A stretch of DNA of 64,000 nucleotides from Laspinema palackyanum D2a (GTDB lineage Bacteria > Cyanobacteriota > Cyanobacteriia > Cyanobacteriales > Laspinemataceae), in the NCBI GenBank assembly GCA_025370845.1, contig JAMXFF010000028.1, positions 35,054 through 99,053 of the forward strand. Direction: 5' to 3'. This document shows, one piece after another, positions 1 to 9,230 of the stretch (positions within the stretch are counted from its first letter, which is position 1; every line of letters starts with the position of its first letter). The notes below the pieces were generated by a model. That model saw only the letters and a program-made list of their open reading frames with translations, made no database searches and was not told the origin of the DNA. The translations under genes were made by a program, and so were the position numbers.

Positions 1-774
1 CAAGGCCCGGGCTTGTTCTTCGTTGAGGAGGACGACGTTGCGACCGGCGATAATTTGGCCGGTGGATTCATCAAAGTCGCTGCCGGTAGCAACTTTGCGA
101 TCGCCCAAGGTAACCAGTTTAGTCTCAAACGGGGTTTTGACCTGGACTAAGCGGGCTTTTAAATCCCAATAGGACCCTTGACGGAAGGCGCGACGCTGCC
201 GTTCTCGTTGCACCAACAGGCGCACCGCCACAGACTGCACCCGACCGGCAGAGAGTCCCGAGGCGATTTTTTTCCACAACAGAGGCGAGAGGGTATAACC
301 CACCAAGCGGTCTAAAATCCGCCTGGTTTCTTGGGCATGGACCAGTTGGTAATCAATCGTGCGGCAATTGTTGAGGGCATCACGGATCGCCTCCCGGGTG
401 ATTTCGTGAAACACCATGCGCTTAATGGGCACCTTGGGCTTGAGCACTTCTTGCAGATGCCAACTAATACTTTCTCCTTCCCGGTCTTCGTCCGTTGCCA
501 GAATCAGCTCATCGGCCTCTTTGAGGGCATCTCTGAGGGTTTTGACGACTTTTTGCTTGGTTTTGGGGATGACGTAGAGGGGCTCAAAATCGGCTTCTAC
601 ATTGACCCCAAGCTGCGCCCACTTTTCCCCTTTGACTTGTTCGGGAATTTCATCGGCAGAGGAGGGCAGATCGCGCACGTGACCCATCGATGCCTCTACG
701 CGATAATCGTTCGGCAGGAAGTTCCGAATCGTGCGGGCTTTGGTTGGAGATTCGACGATGACGAGGGTTGACAT
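1..774 (-). CDS. topA: DNA topoisomerase I, N-terminal part (gene runs off the left edge)
   Basis: Type IA topoisomerase that relaxes negative supercoils. The first 258 codons are visible, reading leftwards from ATG at 774. The protein begins with the Toprim motif [12 protein letters not shown], has the acidic [13 protein letters not shown] motif near residue 100, and the [14 protein letters not shown] motif near residue 170. All three are diagnostic of the TopA core. The catalytic tyrosine (about residue 300 in the family) and the C-terminal zinc or repeat region lie outside the window. The gene is transcribed away from ndhB. Confidence 0.95.
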   Translation of the reverse strand, partial: MSTLVIVESPTKARTIRNFLPNDYRVEASMGHVRDLPSSADEIPEQVKGEKWAQLGVNVEADFEPLYVIPKTKQKVVKTLRDALKEADELILATDEDREGESISWHLQEVLKPKVPIKRMVFHEITREAIRDALNNCRTIDYQLVHAQETRRILDRLVGYTLSPLLWKKIASGLSAGRVQSVAVRLLVQRERQRRAFRQGSYWDLKARLVQVKTPFETKLVTLGDRKVATGSDFDESTGQIIAGRNVVLLNEEQARAL

Positions 775-1492
775 GGCACCTTTTGGGGATAGCAGCTTTG
801 TAGAACGTCAGCTTTAGAGCTTTTTGAGGGAGATGTCAAGGGCGATCGGGAAAGGGGGCATCAGTCTAACTGAAGTCTAACGGCCCCGTTTTTGCAGTTG
901 AGCGCTGCGGGTCGATCCGTGCCAATCTCTAGTTATATCTGATTTCGCTAACCCGATTGGGTGGCGGGATCAGGGGATGGGCGGTTCGGTGTTGGGGGCT
1001 TGAGGCTGAAGGTTGAGACTGACTTCTACCCAGAGGACAGGAAAAAGCGGCGATCGCCTCGGTTCTGGATCGCCAGGGTTCCCGATCTCCTTTATATCTA
1101 TATAGGGGTAATCAAGGGCGACTTAACATCCCACTCGGATCAGAGTTTTTTCCCTCTGAGGTCCAGATGGTTCGGGAGAAGCTCCTTAAATTGACCCTAA
1201 CACAAGCAGAGGAAACCGGAGGCAAAAATGGGGAAGGGGGTGAGCAAGTCTCGGATTGGACTTCCAGTTTTTCCCCGTTGACAATAGGTTTTAGGCGTTC
1301 CTCTGAACGGAAACCCGTGGGTTGAGATCAATCAATCGGGTGGGGGATCACCGAGTTTCCCTTAGAGGAGTCGAGGCGATTCGAGGGGTTCGGGCGGATA
1401 TCAAGGTAAGATGCAAGATGTAAAGAATTGCTAATGCACACCCTGCACCAACTTGATGCTGGTGATTGTATTGTATCTGCCCATAACTTCCT
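775..1492. other. Intergenic region between topA and ndhB (718 bp)
   Basis: This divergent spacer must hold the promoters of topA and ndhB. It contains one HIP1-like site and short AT-rich runs near 1090-1105. Open reading frames here lack homology that I recognise and look random. I see no RNA gene or repeat. Confidence 0.5.
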
Positions 1493-3067
1493 ATGAACTT
1501 TGCTAATCTTGCCGCCCAGTTAAATGCTGGAATAATTTTGCCAGAGGGAATTGTCATCATTACCCTGCTGGTGGTCCTGGTTTATGACCTGATCGTGGGA
1601 CGGGAGTCGCTGAAAGTGACCCCCTACATGGCGATCGCCGGTCTACTAGCGGCCCTGGTGGCCCTGGTTTATCAATGGGATGCCAGTGACCCGATTTCGT
1701 TCCTCGGTGGGTTCAATGGGGACTCCATGAGTGTGATCTTTCGCGGCATTATCGCCCTGTCTGCGGTGGTGACTGTTTTGATGTCGATCCGCTATGTGGA
1801 AAACTCGGGCACCGCAATGGGCGAGTTTCTGATGATTTTGCTCACCGCAACCCTGGGGGGAATGTTCCTCTCGGGCGCAGATGAGTTGGTGATGATTTTT
1901 GTCTCCTTGGAAACTCTGAGTATTTCATCGTATCTGCTCACGGGTTACATGAAACTGGATCCTCGTTCCAATGAGGCAGCTTTAAAATATCTGCTGATTG
2001 GCGCTGCCTCTTCTGCCGTGTTTCTCTATGGAATGTCTTTGTTGTATGGACTTTCGGGCGGAGAAACTCGCTTAAGTGCGATCGCCTCCGGCATGGCCGC
2101 TTCTGGCACAGGCCCCTCAATCGGAGTGGTGATTTCCCTGGTGTTTGTGATTGCCGGTATTTCGTTCAAAATCTCGGCGGTTCCCTTCCACCAATGGACC
2201 CCCGACGTTTACGAAGGTTCTCCCACCCCGGTTGTGGCGTTCCTCTCCGTGGGTTCTAAAGCAGCAGGGTTTGCCCTAGCAATCCGTCTGCTGACGACGG
2301 CATTCCCCATCGTCCAAGAAGAGTGGCATTTTGTGTTTACCGCCCTCGCCATCCTCAGTATGGTCCTGGGTAATGTGGTGGCCCTAGCTCAAACCAGTCT
2401 CAAACGGATGCTTGCCTATTCCTCCATCGGACAAGCGGGTTTTGTGATGATTGGTTTAATTGCCAATACCGATGCCGGATATGCGAGCATGATTTTTTAC
2501 CTGCTGGTTTATCTGTTCATGAACTTGGGTGCATTCACCTGTTTGATTCTCTTCACCCTGCGGACGGGAACGGATCAAATTAGCGAATATGCGGGACTGT
2601 ATCAAAAAGACCCGTTGTTAACCTTGGGGTTAAGTATTTGTTTGCTTTCTCTCGGTGGTATTCCGCCCCTGGCTGGATTTTTTGGAAAGATTTATCTGTT
2701 CTGGGCGGGTTGGCAAGCGGGTCTTTATGGCTTAGTCTTGCTGGGTTTATTAACCAGTGTGGTTTCGATTTACTACTACATCCGCGTCGTTAAGATGATG
2801 GTGGTCAAGGAACCGCAAGAAATGTCCGAGGCAGTCAGAAATTATCCAGAAATTCGCTGGAATTTGCGCGGAATGCGATCGCTCCAAGTGGGTTTAATCC
2901 TGACGGTGATTGCCACTTCCCTCGCTGGGATTCTGTCTAATCCCCTGTTTACCTTAGCGAATAATTCCGTTTCTCGGACCTCTATGTTGCAAGCTTCGAT
3001 GGGGAAAACTGTCCCTGTTGCGACTTTAACCAGTCCGGCAGACTTAGACGCTTCCAAAACCCCTTAA
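1493..3067 (+). CDS. ndhB: NAD(P)H-quinone oxidoreductase subunit 2 (NdhB)
   Basis: Proton-pumping membrane subunit of the thylakoid NDH-1 complex, homologous to NuoN and used in cyclic and respiratory electron flow. The 524-residue product has about 14 hydrophobic segments. The proton-channel core is recognisable: [20 protein letters not shown] near residue 225, [16 protein letters not shown] near 305, and [17 protein letters not shown] near 387. Length fits cyanobacterial NdhB (about 515-525). The gene stands alone, without other ndh subunits beside it, as is common for ndhB, and is followed by a strong hairpin. Confidence 0.97.
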   Translation: MNFANLAAQLNAGIILPEGIVIITLLVVLVYDLIVGRESLKVTPYMAIAGLLAALVALVYQWDASDPISFLGGFNGDSMSVIFRGIIALSAVVTVLMSIRYVENSGTAMGEFLMILLTATLGGMFLSGADELVMIFVSLETLSISSYLLTGYMKLDPRSNEAALKYLLIGAASSAVFLYGMSLLYGLSGGETRLSAIASGMAASGTGPSIGVVISLVFVIAGISFKISAVPFHQWTPDVYEGSPTPVVAFLSVGSKAAGFALAIRLLTTAFPIVQEEWHFVFTALAILSMVLGNVVALAQTSLKRMLAYSSIGQAGFVMIGLIANTDAGYASMIFYLLVYLFMNLGAFTCLILFTLRTGTDQISEYAGLYQKDPLLTLGLSICLLSLGGIPPLAGFFGKIYLFWAGWQAGLYGLVLLGLLTSVVSIYYYIRVVKMMVVKEPQEMSEAVRNYPEIRWNLRGMRSLQVGLILTVIATSLAGILSNPLFTLANNSVSRTSMLQASMGKTVPVATLTSPADLDASKTP

Positions 3068-3103
3068 TAAAAGCCGGTTCAATCATCAACGGTAATATTT
3101 TGT

Positions 3104-3130
3104 AGAGGCAATCCCCGTGGGGTTGCCTCT
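3104..3130. terminator. Hairpin terminator after ndhB
   Basis: A near-perfect inverted repeat, AGAGGCAATCCCC followed by GGGGTTGCCTCT, starts 37 bp after the ndhB stop and is followed by CTCCTATTTTAT. It sits between convergent genes (ndhB and the YggT gene) and could act on both strands. Confidence 0.7.
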
Positions 3131-3178
3131 CTCCTATTTTATGGGGTCTGCTCAAACCCAATTAGGAAGCAATTTTGG

Positions 3179-3817
3179 TTAAGTCCAAATTAATTGCAAT
3201 AACCGAATGACAAGCCAAGTCAGTAATCCATAGATAGCGATCGCAATCAAAGCGTTGAGTTCAAACGCAGAATTTCCAAAGGTTGGGGTCGTAAACAGGG
3301 TTTCAAACGGCGTGACAAAGGGAGAGGATAAGGCATAAATAAATCCAGCAAACTGGTTGGCTGGGTTTGCGCCTAATAGTCGCAACACGACTCTCAAAAC
3401 TAATAAAACGCCCAATGCGCCCATCAGATAGTAAATCACTTGATTGGTCTTGCTTAAAGCCAGTCTTCGCCTAACTTCAGCAACCCTCCGTTCCTCTTCT
3501 TCTAATTGGATGCCTTCAATTCGTCGGTTGATATAGTCTTCTTGTTGTCGTAATTCCTGAATCTGTCGGCTTAATCGCGCCTCCTCTTGTCGCAGTTCCC
3601 CGAGGTTCTGAAGGTGACGTTCCTGTTCCCGTCGCAGTTCATCAACAGGGTTCCGCGATTGTTCAGAGGGACTATAGGCGCGATCGCCTCGGGGAATGGC
3701 CGGATTTGGGGGTGTTAACGGTTGTTCTGGGATGCGGTTGGGATATTCCTCCTCCGAATTCCAGGATGGGGGTTGGTTTACGTTGTCGCGATCGGGTCGG
3801 TTATGGTCTGGGTTCAT
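3179..3817 (-). CDS. YggT-family membrane protein with N-terminal coiled coil
   Basis: The 212-residue protein has two parts. Residues 1-60 are proline/asparagine-rich and polar. Residues about 60-120 are a charged coiled coil rich in E, R, Q and L. Residues about 125-212 contain a YggT (Ycf19-like) domain with hydrophobic segments around IYYLMGALGVLLVLRVVLRLLG and near the C terminus, including the typical SSPFVTPFETLF loop. YggT proteins are linked in cyanobacteria and plastids to thylakoid or nucleoid organisation. The coiled-coil extension is longer than the minimal family. Exact role unknown. Confidence 0.75.
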   Translation of the reverse strand: MNPDHNRPDRDNVNQPPSWNSEEEYPNRIPEQPLTPPNPAIPRGDRAYSPSEQSRNPVDELRREQERHLQNLGELRQEEARLSRQIQELRQQEDYINRRIEGIQLEEEERRVAEVRRRLALSKTNQVIYYLMGALGVLLVLRVVLRLLGANPANQFAGFIYALSSPFVTPFETLFTTPTFGNSAFELNALIAIAIYGLLTWLVIRLLQLIWT

Positions 3818-4054
3818 GTTTATCCCTCCCTACAAGATAGTCTTATTGCTTATGCTATCAATCGGTTTACCCGGTGAGGGCGATCGCCCGTAAAATCGCC
3901 GCCGATTTCAACCTGGGGAAATCAAAGGCAATCCGGGGGTGATGTTGCCAGACTTCTCACATTATGTTGTTTTGGGCGCTTCCAAGGGAAACCCTCCGTC
4001 AAAACACGAGAATGAAAAATTTTCTCACTTTTGAGTCAGGGGATATCCTCGCGG

Positions 4055-4103
4055 GCGATCGCTACGATTTCTGGACTCCCTAGCGGCTGAGTTTCCTCTG
4101 GGG
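4055..4103. repeat. Direct repeat, left copy, flanking the propeller-like gene
   Basis: About 49 bp beginning GCGATCGCTACGATTT and continuing CCCTAGCGGCTGAGTTTCC. The same sequence recurs in the same orientation at 6134-6182, with 16- and 23-bp identical blocks around a short variable centre. Confidence 0.8.
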
Positions 4104-4195
4104 TTGCCCTCATCCCACATTTTAAGGGGATGAGGGCCGACCGTGCCAATTGGGATGTTCTCCACCCGTCTCGGCTGGTTTACCCAAATTTGCTC

Positions 4196-5953
4196 TTATT
4201 TGCGACGAATGGTCACACCATGCATATCACTATGTTCGCTGCCTTGATATTCATGAGATCCGGCAATGGGGGCGATCGCACTATCGATTACATTAGAACT
4301 CCGCAGGACCGAGACCAAGCGACCCGATGCTCCATTTTCCGTGAGTTCAATCACACCTACCCCGGGACAACTCCCTTGGGAAGAGTGACCCACAGAAACG
4401 GGAAGCGGTCCCCGGAAAGCGACAAACAGATACTTGCCATCAGGACTCGCTTCCATTAAGTCAGGCGCCGGATCATTAGTGGGTAAGTCAGAATCATCAG
4501 GAATAGAAGCAGTCGCACAAGCACCTACACCATTCCCTTTCCCATCGGCTGAAGTGAGGTCGTATTCAGTCTGTTCTAAGGTTTGGCTGTTAAACACCTG
4601 AATCTGGTTCTGAATCCGGTCCGTGGTGTGGATATAAGTCCCCGAAACCGTAGCAGCCATGCCATGACTGTCATGGCGAGTCGTCATACCCGGGAACTGC
4701 CCTGTGGTATTCGTCGCCTCTCCACTTGTGTTACCATTCGTAGCCGTGTTGCTGGAGTCTTTATACACCACAACGGGGGCAGGACTGTTGGGAGGATTGG
4801 GACGATTACTAAATGCTCGATCATCGATAGTGTATAAACTAAAGGTGGATTGGGTCGCGCCCGCATCAGACGCAGATACCCCGGCATTTAACCAGATTTT
4901 ACCATCTACTTCGACCCCTCCACAACCCGCACCGTTAATGAGTTCCGAGCTATATTCCCCGATAATACTCATGGGAGTGGTTTTGGTATTAGCCACTAAC
5001 AGACCCCCTGCGGCGACGGTAATGTAGGCATGATCTAAGCGAGAGATAATGGGACAAATAATGAGGTTATTGGGTCGTCCCCCTTGGCTGGCGTTGGTTT
5101 CGGCAGTGCAGCCATTTTCTTTGCATTGACCACTGGGGGTCAAATCAGCTAAGGCTGTGGGGTTATAGTTGCCCACAACTTTGCCCACTAAATCATGATT
5201 GTGGGCGTTTTTGCCCAGATATACCTTAGCGGAGTCGAGGACTTCCATTCCTTTCCCCACACCCAACGAGGCGGTTTTGTCGTAAATCGCATCAATAATT
5301 TTGCCTTCGCCGTTGCGGACGATATCAATGCGTTCTAATAATTTACCGTTTAAGTTGGCTAGTAATAGGGCGCTGCCGTCGGAGTTCCAAAAGGACATAT
5401 GCACCGAACGTTCTGGACCACTGCCGTTAGTAGCAGTGGCACGGAAGAGGGCGATCGCCTCTTTGGTTTCGCCATCGATAATGCCGACATAACCGCCCCC
5501 TGGGGCGAATAAGTTCACATTGAGATATTTATTTTGAGGGTCAGTTAACATCCCATGTAAACGACCAAAGCCCGGTAAGTCCCCTAGGGTTTTCCCGGTG
5601 GGGCGGTTTTGGTCGTATTCAGCCAAGTTGCGCGGAAAAACGACATTCAGATCACAAGGGCCATCTCCGGGGCGATTTTGGCCATCACAGCTTAAAGGTT
5701 GAGCAGCAACGCCTGATTCAATTTGTTGTTCTAGGTCGTCACTATCCCAAATCCAAATCAATCCCCCTTTCACGCCGAAACCTTCCACCCCCGAGACTGA
5801 GTTGGACTGATCGGACCCCCAGATTTCATAATGGTTTTCATTGGGGGTGAAAGCTTGGGAAACGGTCATTTGAGAGATGACAAATAGAGCAGTTGCGACC
5901 CCGATTAATACCAAATTAATCGGCTTTCGCAACCATTTCATTAGATTGAGCAT
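4196..5953 (-). CDS. Exported protein of unknown function, probable beta-propeller
   Basis: About 585 residues. The start at 5953 (or the ATG at 5941) puts a signal peptide first: WLRKPIN, a hydrophobic stretch LVLIGVATALFVIS, then a likely cleavage site after TVSQA. An upstream GTG at 5983 would add ten residues. The mature part has repeated strand-turn segments of YVGIIDGETKEAIALF and QNQIQVFNSQTLEQT type, many conserved-looking histidines (SVHMSFW, KNAHNHDLVG, RHDSHGM, SEHSDMHG) and paired cysteines. This resembles seven-bladed LVIVD/YncE or methanethiol-oxidase-like folds, but I cannot assign a family. Both sides carry the same direct repeat. Confidence 0.6.
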   Translation of the reverse strand: MLNLMKWLRKPINLVLIGVATALFVISQMTVSQAFTPNENHYEIWGSDQSNSVSGVEGFGVKGGLIWIWDSDDLEQQIESGVAAQPLSCDGQNRPGDGPCDLNVVFPRNLAEYDQNRPTGKTLGDLPGFGRLHGMLTDPQNKYLNVNLFAPGGGYVGIIDGETKEAIALFRATATNGSGPERSVHMSFWNSDGSALLLANLNGKLLERIDIVRNGEGKIIDAIYDKTASLGVGKGMEVLDSAKVYLGKNAHNHDLVGKVVGNYNPTALADLTPSGQCKENGCTAETNASQGGRPNNLIICPIISRLDHAYITVAAGGLLVANTKTTPMSIIGEYSSELINGAGCGGVEVDGKIWLNAGVSASDAGATQSTFSLYTIDDRAFSNRPNPPNSPAPVVVYKDSSNTATNGNTSGEATNTTGQFPGMTTRHDSHGMAATVSGTYIHTTDRIQNQIQVFNSQTLEQTEYDLTSADGKGNGVGACATASIPDDSDLPTNDPAPDLMEASPDGKYLFVAFRGPLPVSVGHSSQGSCPGVGVIELTENGASGRLVSVLRSSNVIDSAIAPIAGSHEYQGSEHSDMHGVTIRRK

Positions 5954-6133
5954 GGGTGGATTTGCTGAAAGAGTGTAAATCACTCTACCGGAAAACGGAC
6001 GCTATATAAAATCTTTTATTTCTACTCGCCAAGCTTATCTTCTCATCCCACTCCCAGAACTGGGTTGATGACTCCTCCCCTGACTTCTTTTTGAGCAAAC
6101 ATACGGGTTATGGCTAGATTTAGGAGCAATGGG

Positions 6134-6182
6134 GCGATCGCTACGATTTGCTGATTCCCTAGCGGCTGAGTTTCCTCTGCGG
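6134..6182. repeat. Direct repeat, right copy, flanking the propeller-like gene
   Basis: Partner of the copy at 4055-4103, same orientation, containing GCGATCGCTACGATTT and CCCTAGCGGCTGAGTTTCC. The rest of the 5954-6421 spacer shows nothing else I can name. Confidence 0.8.
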
Positions 6183-6421
6183 TAGGCTGTTGTCTCTTTC
6201 ATCTACATCATGACCCGGACACTGGGGGACCACCGTTTATGAATCTGTTCCCCTGAGAAGGTTTGGCCCCTATGCCCCTCTCTCCTCTTGGATTCAAGAC
6301 ACCTGCTAATCCCCCATTCCGTTGTAAACCGTCGGTTTTCTCTCCAAATCGTCAAATTCCTAATGGTTTCCCTATAGAATAGGTGACAAAATTTTGTCAA
6401 TTTATTGAGGTTTCAATAAGC

Positions 6422-6448
6422 AAAAAAAGCGGGGATTTCACTCCCCGC
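6422..6448 (-). terminator. Rho-independent terminator of the Rpn gene
   Basis: On the minus strand a GCGGGGA/TCCCCGC stem with a six-base loop is followed by a run of seven T. It starts only 8 bp after the stop codon of the Rpn-family gene. Confidence 0.85.
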
Positions 6449-6455
6449 CTTTATT

Positions 6456-7256
6456 TTAAGTCTCCCGGGTCAGTTCCTCAAGTCGTTCCCGAGTTAACCC
6501 CGTGACATTGATAATTTGTTCCACTGGCATTCCACTACGGAACAGATTCATGGCAACTTCTTCAAAACCTAGTTGAAGACCTTGTTGGATACCTTGTTGG
6601 ATACCCTGTTCGATACCCTTTTCTAGCCCTTCATCTAAAATGGATTGATACATGGACGACTCGCGCATGAGGTCCCTCCTTAAAATCCGTTGAATTGACT
6701 CTTGATTCAATATTAACCCAGCTAGAATCGAGGAAGCAGCAGCAATATTAGCCTGTTCTTCTGGATCCTCGATTTGTTCCACCGCCTGCGCCACTTGTGT
6801 CAACACCGCAACGGGGTTATCGGTACGACTTAAGGCGGCAAAGGGGAGTAAACCCGGCGAGTTTAAGAAGAGTTCCGTCGGTTGTTCCCATAACCGAACC
6901 ACCTCAAACTCGTGGTGGAGTTTATCCAAGTTAAACTGATTTTGATAAACTAAGGGAGACTCGGTGGGTCGGAGATAAATGACCACCTGTCTCATTTCTT
7001 TGTCTGGAAAGCGTCGGTAAACTCTAACTCGATAGTCCAACATCCGAAAGGGAATCTTGGGGTCCGGGTTTATTTGGAATTCAAGGTGGAGAATAAAGTT
7101 TTCCGCTTGCAGCAAAATCAGGGAATCGGCGCGAATCGGTTCTAGGGAGAGTTCCTTGGGACTGAGTTCAGTTAATTCAACGGCCTGTCCCACGAACCAC
7201 CGGGCAAAATCTAGGCTAAAATGTTCTGCTAAGAACTTACAGATGTTATCATACAT
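6456..7256 (-). CDS. Rpn-family PD-(D/E)XK nuclease / transposase-like protein
   Basis: A 266-residue member of the Rpn/PDDEXK transposase-like families that are abundant in filamentous cyanobacteria. Rpn proteins of E. coli are DNA endonucleases that promote RecA-independent recombination. Visible core: D44 in RADSLILLQ and E59/Q61 in ILHLEFQINPD, the D...ExQ nuclease signature. The C-terminal part has a G-I-E-Q-G repeat (GIEQGIQQGIQQG, about residues 213-230), the low-complexity linker typical of these proteins, then a short helical tail. It is a single gene with its own terminator. Target and cellular role are not visible. Confidence 0.85.
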   Translation of the reverse strand: MYDNICKFLAEHFSLDFARWFVGQAVELTELSPKELSLEPIRADSLILLQAENFILHLEFQINPDPKIPFRMLDYRVRVYRRFPDKEMRQVVIYLRPTESPLVYQNQFNLDKLHHEFEVVRLWEQPTELFLNSPGLLPFAALSRTDNPVAVLTQVAQAVEQIEDPEEQANIAAASSILAGLILNQESIQRILRRDLMRESSMYQSILDEGLEKGIEQGIQQGIQQGLQLGFEEVAMNLFRSGMPVEQIINVTGLTRERLEELTRET

Positions 7257-7313
7257 GGTGACAGTTTATTTCGACGATGAACTGTTCATTTTTATTCATT
7301 TCTAAAATAACAC

Positions 7314-7338
7314 AAAGCCCGCACTTGTGCGGGCTTTT
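7314..7338. terminator. Bidirectional hairpin terminator below lpdA
   Basis: Stem GCCCGCAC/GTGCGGGC with A and T tracts on both sides, lying 33 bp past the lpdA stop on the minus strand. Probably the lpdA terminator. Confidence 0.8.
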
Positions 7339-7370
7339 TCCTAAGTGGTTTTCCCTGCTAGGGTGAAGGG

Positions 7371-8801
7371 TTACACGGTGGCAGCGCGTTTATAAGCTTC
7401 ATCCAGGACTTCAGAAAGGGTGGGGTGGGTATGAACGCTAAAGGCTAATTCATTGACGGATTCACGATTGGCGATCGCATTGGCAGCTTCTTGAATTAAA
7501 TCAGCGGCATGATAGCCAAAAATATGGACGCCGAGAATTTCTCCGGTATCTTTGCGGTAGATAACTTTAGCAATTCCATCGGTTTCTCCCTCGGCGATCG
7601 CCTTGGAATTTCCCTTGAAATAGGTTCGCACTGCCGCAACTTCAAATCCCTCTTCTTTCCCTAATTCTTGCGCCGCAGGTTCGGTTAATCCCACAAAACT
7701 CATTTCGGGATGGGTAAAGGCAGCAGCAGGAATACTCCGATAATCAATAGTGCGAGGACGTCCACAAATGTTTTCAATCACGGCGACCCCTTGTGCCGAG
7801 GCGGCGTGTGCCAACATCATTTTACCCATTGCATCACCGATCGCCCATACATGAGGAACAGGTTCACCACCCGCTAACAATTGCATGGCATCATTCACCG
7901 GCAGGAACCCTCGGCGATCGGTTTCTGCACCCACAGATTCCAATCCTAAGTTTTTAGTCGCAGGAATTCGTCCCGTTGCCACTAAACAGGCATCCACTTC
8001 TAAGACTTCAACCACTTCCTTAGTTTTGGGGTCCATTAATTCAATCACCACCGGAGCACCGGGAGTGACTTTTGCCGCTAAAACTCCCACCCGAGTTTCA
8101 ATGTCCCGAGGTGCAATTAATACCCGTTGCGCTTGTTTGGCAATATCTGGATCAAAGGTTGGCATGAGTCTATCCAACGCTTCAATCATAGTCACTTCCG
8201 AACCCAAAGCGGTGTAAATATCAGCAAATTCTAACCCGATATAACCACTGCCAATAATGGCAATCCATTGAGGTAACCAGTCTAATTTAATCGCATGATC
8301 ACTGGTAAAAACCGTTTTGCCATCAACTTCAATCCCAGGAGGAACCCAAGGCACAGAACCCGGTGCTAACATGATATCCTTAGCAGTAATCGTCTTTTCA
8401 CCGTTAGCGGTTTCTACGACAACTTTTTGACTTCCTGCCAGTTTTCCCCAACCTTGAATCACATCAACATTCAGGCGTTTGAGACTATTGACCAATTCAC
8501 CGCGCAATTTAGACACGGTATTGTCAGCATGATTGGCAATGGTTTCGCGATCGAACGAGATGCCACCGAGTTGAATGCCGAGGGTTTTCAAATGATGAGA
8601 ATCCCGCAACTCTCGCACTCGTCCAGAGGCTGCAAGCAGGGCTTTTGAGGGAATACAGCCACGATTGACACAAGTGCCTCCCATAACCCCAGCTTCGACG
8701 ATCGCCGTCTTTAGGCCACATTTCACCGCGTGTAAGGCGGCACCATGTCCCCCCACTCCTGCGCCAATAATCACTAAATCGTAATCAAATCCTTGACTCA
8801 C
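7371..8801 (-). CDS. lpdA: Dihydrolipoyl dehydrogenase (E3)
   Basis: FAD-dependent E3 subunit of 2-oxoacid dehydrogenase complexes and the glycine cleavage system; it reoxidises dihydrolipoamide with NAD+. The 476-residue protein has the N-terminal FAD site [13 protein letters not shown], the redox disulfide motif [15 protein letters not shown], the NAD site [14 protein letters not shown] near residue 180, and the C-terminal [13 protein letters not shown] with the catalytic His-Glu pair from the partner subunit. Length is normal. It stands alone, as E3 usually does in cyanobacteria. Confidence 0.96.
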   Translation of the reverse strand: MSQGFDYDLVIIGAGVGGHGAALHAVKCGLKTAIVEAGVMGGTCVNRGCIPSKALLAASGRVRELRDSHHLKTLGIQLGGISFDRETIANHADNTVSKLRGELVNSLKRLNVDVIQGWGKLAGSQKVVVETANGEKTITAKDIMLAPGSVPWVPPGIEVDGKTVFTSDHAIKLDWLPQWIAIIGSGYIGLEFADIYTALGSEVTMIEALDRLMPTFDPDIAKQAQRVLIAPRDIETRVGVLAAKVTPGAPVVIELMDPKTKEVVEVLEVDACLVATGRIPATKNLGLESVGAETDRRGFLPVNDAMQLLAGGEPVPHVWAIGDAMGKMMLAHAASAQGVAVIENICGRPRTIDYRSIPAAAFTHPEMSFVGLTEPAAQELGKEEGFEVAAVRTYFKGNSKAIAEGETDGIAKVIYRKDTGEILGVHIFGYHAADLIQEAANAIANRESVNELAFSVHTHPTLSEVLDEAYKRAATV

Positions 8802-8923
8802 CGTAATTTCTCCTGATGCGCGTTGTTAATTATTCCCATTGTTAAATGCTGGAGGGATATGAGGCAAGATTTTGGGGAGATGGGAAAGTTCGTAGTAACT
8901 GAGATCTTGCAGCGATGGCAACA

Positions 8924-9142
8924 CCCGGCGGGGGTTAAAACCCCCGCCTAACAGCTTAAGTCGGTTAAAACCGACTGAAAACCCCACTGTATCAGACTTG
9001 CAGGATTAAAACCCCCGCCGTAGTGGCGCTTCGCGAAGCGCCACTACAGTTGGTTAAAACCGACTGAAAACCCCACCGTATCAGACTTGCAGTCGTCTTT
9101 ATCCGACTTTAGCTATGAGGCGGGGGATTGATCCCCCGCCGT
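8924..9142. repeat. GC-rich palindromic element, copy 1 (expanded)
   Basis: Begins CCGGCGGGGGTTAAAAC and ends GGATTGATCCCCCGCC, with internal AGTCGGTTAAAACCGACT stems. Compared with the shortest copy (14493-14623), this one carries an extra internal segment around 9003-9090 with the perfect hairpin GTAGTGGCGCTTCG/CGAAGCGCCACTAC and a second TCAGACTTGCAG block. That looks like a nested duplication. Non-coding; fills most of the 8802-9230 spacer. Confidence 0.85.
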
Positions 9143-9230
9143 TTGTTGCAACTTCAGTCGTTCCCTCCCCATCTCCCGAATCCTCCCCATCTCCCCCAAT
9201 GACAAATGACAAATGACAAATGACCAATGA

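Noticed and set aside
331..771. Plus-strand open frame of 146 codons
   Set aside because: It is the antisense shadow of topA, whose Toprim motifs are unmistakable on the other strand.
8924..9142. Possible CRISPR array in the lpdA-pyrC spacer
   Set aside because: Repeated blocks are palindromic and unevenly spaced, with no unique spacers and no cas genes.
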